Below are positions 5,329-7,444 of a stretch of 7,444 bases of DNA, piece after piece. Position 1 is the first letter of the stretch. Every line of letters begins with the position of its first letter. Origin of the DNA: Candidatus Aminicenantota bacterium. Lineage in GTDB: Bacteria; Acidobacteriota; Aminicenantia; Aminicenantales; JAFGBC01. The notes beneath the pieces were generated by a model. The model was not told where the DNA came from. It did no database searches and was given only the letters and a program-made list of their open reading frames with translations. Location of the stretch: contig JAFGBC010000237.1 in the NCBI GenBank assembly GCA_016933355.1, positions 1-7,444 on the forward strand, written 5' to 3'. The translations under genes were made by a program, and so were the position numbers.

Positions 5329-6651
5329 ATGAGACGCCCCGCCGTCGCGCCGCTTCTCCTGCTGACGGTCGGCCTGGCCGTCGCCTCCGGCCTCGCCGCC
5401 CAGGAGGCCGCCCCGAACAAGGCGCCGTCCCCTTTCAAGCTCTCCTTCTCCGAGAGGATCCGCCAGGAAAGCTCGGACAACGTGACGAGCCTCAACGAGA
5501 CGGCCGCCGACAGTTCCGCCTATCTCCGCTTCCGGACGAGCCTCGGCCTCCAGTGGTTCGCCTCCCCCCGGGTCGAGTTCGCCCTCAAGCTCACCAACGA
5601 GAGTCGCTATTACATCGCCCCCAAGTCCGATCCCCGGATCAAAACAAATTTCGACGTCCACGAGGTCTTTTTCGACCAGCTCTACCTGCGCTGGAAGAGG
5701 CCGGCCGATCTTCCGCTGACCCTGACCCTGGGCCGCCAGAATATCCAGCTCGGCGAAGGCTTCATCATCCTCGACGGCGGACCGCTCGACGGATCCCGTT
5801 CGGCCTATTTCAACGCCGTCCGGCTCGATTACGCGGCGGGGGCCGAGACGACGCTGACCGCCTTCTATCTGAACCAGCCCCGAACCGACACGCTCCTCCC
5901 CGTCGTCAACGATTTGAGCCAGGCGATGATCGAGCAGGACGAAGAAGGCTTCGGCCTCTATGCGTCGGGCCCCTTCGGCAAGCTCGGTTGGGAGGCTTAT
6001 CTCTTCCGGAAAAGCATCCGCCGGACGGGCGCCCTGCCCGGGTCGGGATTCTGGAACGCGGGAGGACGGCTCCAATCCCCCTTCGGCGCACGGCTGTCGC
6101 TGACGACCGAGGCGGCTTTCCAGTCGGGGGCCTACAGTAAGATCGACCGGATCGGCTACGGCGGCTATTTTCACTTCGACTACAAGACGCAGGCCGCCCC
6201 TCCCTGGCCGACGGTCCTGACCCTGGGCGGCGTTTACCTCAGCGGCGACGATCCGGCCACGACCGACCGCTACGAAGCCTGGGATCCGGCCTTCAGCCGC
6301 TGGCCGAAATGGAGCGACTCCCTCATCTATCTCAGCGCCCGCGAGAGCCGGCCGGCCTATTGGTCGAACTTCACCTCTCTCTACGGAACCCTCAACTTCG
6401 CCCTCCGGGACAATCTCCGGCTCCTTCTGACCGTGCACCGCTTGGGCGCCGCCCAAAAGACGCCGGCGACCTCGTTCCTGAGCGGCGCGGGCATGGACCG
6501 CGGGAACCTGTTCCTGGCCCGGCTCAACTTCGATATCAGCAAGAACGTCTCCGGTCATGTCCTGTGGGAAAGCCTGCGGCCGGGCGACTATTATTTCCGC
6601 GGCGCCCAAAGCTACGCCTGGGTCCGCTTCGAGATCATCTTCCGCTACTGA
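5329..6651 (+). CDS. Alginate-export-like outer-membrane beta-barrel protein
   Basis: A 440-residue outer-membrane channel of the alginate-export (AlgE-like) type, by motif pattern. Residues 1-24 are a signal peptide (MRRPAVAPLLLLTVGLAVAS core, likely cut after GLAA before Gln25). The mature part has alternating amphipathic strands; LTLTLGRQNIQLGEGFIILD (131-150), then GGPLDGSRSAYFNAVRLDY (150-168), is the family's most recognisable stretch. The end, WESLRPGDYYF then WVRFEIIFRY (431-440), is a typical last barrel strand with a terminal aromatic residue. AlgE-like barrels form pores for various anionic or polar solutes, so the name does not imply alginate. The frame is open further upstream to 5044, inside the transporter gene; the ATG at 5329, two bases after that gene's TGA, is chosen because the signal peptide begins there. 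No strong Shine-Dalgarno precedes it, so translation is probably coupled to the upstream gene. Confidence 0.87.
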   Translation: MRRPAVAPLLLLTVGLAVASGLAAQEAAPNKAPSPFKLSFSERIRQESSDNVTSLNETAADSSAYLRFRTSLGLQWFASPRVEFALKLTNESRYYIAPKSDPRIKTNFDVHEVFFDQLYLRWKRPADLPLTLTLGRQNIQLGEGFIILDGGPLDGSRSAYFNAVRLDYAAGAETTLTAFYLNQPRTDTLLPVVNDLSQAMIEQDEEGFGLYASGPFGKLGWEAYLFRKSIRRTGALPGSGFWNAGGRLQSPFGARLSLTTEAAFQSGAYSKIDRIGYGGYFHFDYKTQAAPPWPTVLTLGGVYLSGDDPATTDRYEAWDPAFSRWPKWSDSLIYLSARESRPAYWSNFTSLYGTLNFALRDNLRLLLTVHRLGAAQKTPATSFLSGAGMDRGNLFLARLNFDISKNVSGHVLWESLRPGDYYFRGAQSYAWVRFEIIFRY

Positions 6652-6684
6652 CCGGCGCGGCCGTCCGCCGGGCGGGCGAGCCGG
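6652..6684 (+). other. GC-rich hairpin between barrel and symporter genes
   Basis: The 47-base gap between the two genes begins with a potential two-part stem. The outer arms are CCGGC (6652-6656) and GCCGG (6680-6684); the inner stem GTCCGC (6663-6668) pairs with GCGGGC (6672-6677) with one G-T wobble around a 3-base loop. It ends two bases before the AAGGAGG ribosome site (6687-6693) and does not hide it. It might stabilise or process the operon message, but GC-rich sequence makes chance stems common and no T-run follows. Confidence 0.3.
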
Positions 6685-6698
6685 ACAAGGAGGCAGCC

Positions 6699-7444
6699 AT
6701 GGCGCTCAAAGTCATCGTGCTCACGCTCTATGTGGCCCTCATCGTCGCGATCGGGGTCCTGCGCGGGCGCAGGACCAAAACCTTTGCCGACTTCTTCCTG
6801 GGCGGCGGCACGATCGGCCCATGGATGACGGCCTTCACCTACGGCGCGGCCTATTTCTCGGCCGTCCTCTTCATCGGGTTCGCCGGAAAGGTCGGTTGGG
6901 GCTTCGGCTATTCCGGGCTGTGGATCGCCGTCGGCAACGCTCTCGTCGGGGTGCTCGCCGTGTGGTGGATCATGGGCGAGCGCGTCAAGCGGATGGCGAC
7001 CGCGACGGGGGCCGCGACCATGGGCGAGTTCCTCGAGCGGCGCTACCGGAGCCCGTTCCTCAAGCTCTTCGCCTCGCTCTCCATCTTCGTCTTCTTCATC
7101 CCCTACTCGGCGGCCGTCTTCATCGGCCTCTCCTACCTGTTCAAGCTCAACTTCAACACCGACTACGGCCCGGCCCTCGTCTTCATAGGCGTCTTCACGG
7201 CCGTCTACATCGTCCTGGGCGGCTACAAGTCCATGACCATGCTCGACGTTATCTTCGGCATTCTGATGCTCGTCGGCGGCGCCGTCCTGATCGTGAGCGT
7301 CGTCTCCAAGACGGGCGGGTTCGCCGCGGCGACGGCACAGCTCAACGCGATCCATCCGAAGCTTACGGCGCCGGTCGGACCGCCCGGCTGGTGGCCGCTC
7401 TTCGCCCTCGTCTTCCTGACCTCGGTCGCGCCCTTCGGCATGCC
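6699..7444 (+). CDS. Sodium:solute symporter (SSS/SLC5 family), 3' end outside window
   Basis: The first 248 codons of an SSS-family carrier, cut by the window edge. These are LeuT-fold proteins that import sugars, amino acids, vitamins or organic anions with sodium. Visible features include a first helix (4-21), FFLGGGTIGPWMTAFTY (32-48), then a helix with Ala and Ser suited to the Na2 site (AAYFSAVLFIGFAGKVGW, 50-67). Next come the family motif GEFLERRYRS (109-118), the signature-like VLGGYKSMTMLDVIFG (172-187) and LTSVAPFGMP (240-249) at the cut end. The usual W-T-D of the signature is MLD here. The start has an excellent AAGGAGG (6687-6693) five bases before ATG. It follows the barrel gene by 47 bases on the same strand, so it is probably the third gene of the operon. 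Family members have about 450-600 residues, so roughly half is missing here. The substrate cannot be told. Confidence 0.88.
   Translation, partial: MALKVIVLTLYVALIVAIGVLRGRRTKTFADFFLGGGTIGPWMTAFTYGAAYFSAVLFIGFAGKVGWGFGYSGLWIAVGNALVGVLAVWWIMGERVKRMATATGAATMGEFLERRYRSPFLKLFASLSIFVFFIPYSAAVFIGLSYLFKLNFNTDYGPALVFIGVFTAVYIVLGGYKSMTMLDVIFGILMLVGGAVLIVSVVSKTGGFAAATAQLNAIHPKLTAPVGPPGWWPLFALVFLTSVAPFGM

Noticed and set aside
5203..6609. 468-codon minus-strand frame opposite the barrel gene
   Set aside because: Shadow of the signal-peptide-bearing barrel protein on the plus strand; the product is rich in Glu, Arg and Gly without recognisable motifs.
6645..7355. 236-codon minus-strand frame at the right edge
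   Set aside because: Extremely acidic Asp/Glu-rich product, typical of reading opposite a membrane-protein gene; the plus strand encodes a clear symporter with AAGGAGG.

Overview
The window looks like a piece of chromosome from a GC-rich (roughly 60-65 % by eye), Gram-negative, free-living bacterium. Signal peptides, an outer-membrane beta-barrel protein, strong Shine-Dalgarno sites and a SBBP-repeat secreted protein all fit. The combination recalls Acidobacteriota/Aminicenantes-type genomes, but that placement is an inference from gene style only. No phage, insertion-sequence, CRISPR, tRNA or rRNA genes were seen.

Layout. Left arm (1-2113, + strand): a 700-residue secreted protein with an N-terminal domain of the kind found in front of SBBP repeats, followed by seven roughly 64-residue beta-propeller repeats. 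Middle (2260-3803, - strand): an OsmC-family protein, then a 389-base gene-free stretch (2659-3047) with a 60-base tandem palindromic repeat and a second structured segment, then a SpoU/TrmJ-LasT-type RNA methyltransferase. The methyltransferase frame is interrupted by one in-frame TAG at 3153-3155; 34 further codons that look like the family's C-terminal tail follow without a frameshift. Right arm (3902 to window end, + strand): a tightly packed transport operon. It encodes an Nramp-related inner-membrane transporter, an alginate-export-like outer-membrane barrel 2 bases later, and a sodium:solute symporter that runs off the window.

The methyltransferase and the transport operon are divergent and share an 83-to-98-base control region. 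It holds a good sigma70-type promoter for the operon (TGGACA, 17 bases, TAAAAT) and a perfect TATAAT -10 box pointing the other way. The same ATGTATAAT string also precedes the OsmC gene.

How the genes may work together: the three right-hand genes could form one route across the envelope, with a barrel pore feeding one or two LeuT-fold inner-membrane carriers. The substrate cannot be read from the sequence. The Nramp-related protein lacks the canonical metal-binding motifs, so a metal substrate should not be assumed. The items most worth following up are the interrupted methyltransferase, the hairpin repeats with a stem that is conserved by compensatory change, and the barrel/two-carrier operon.
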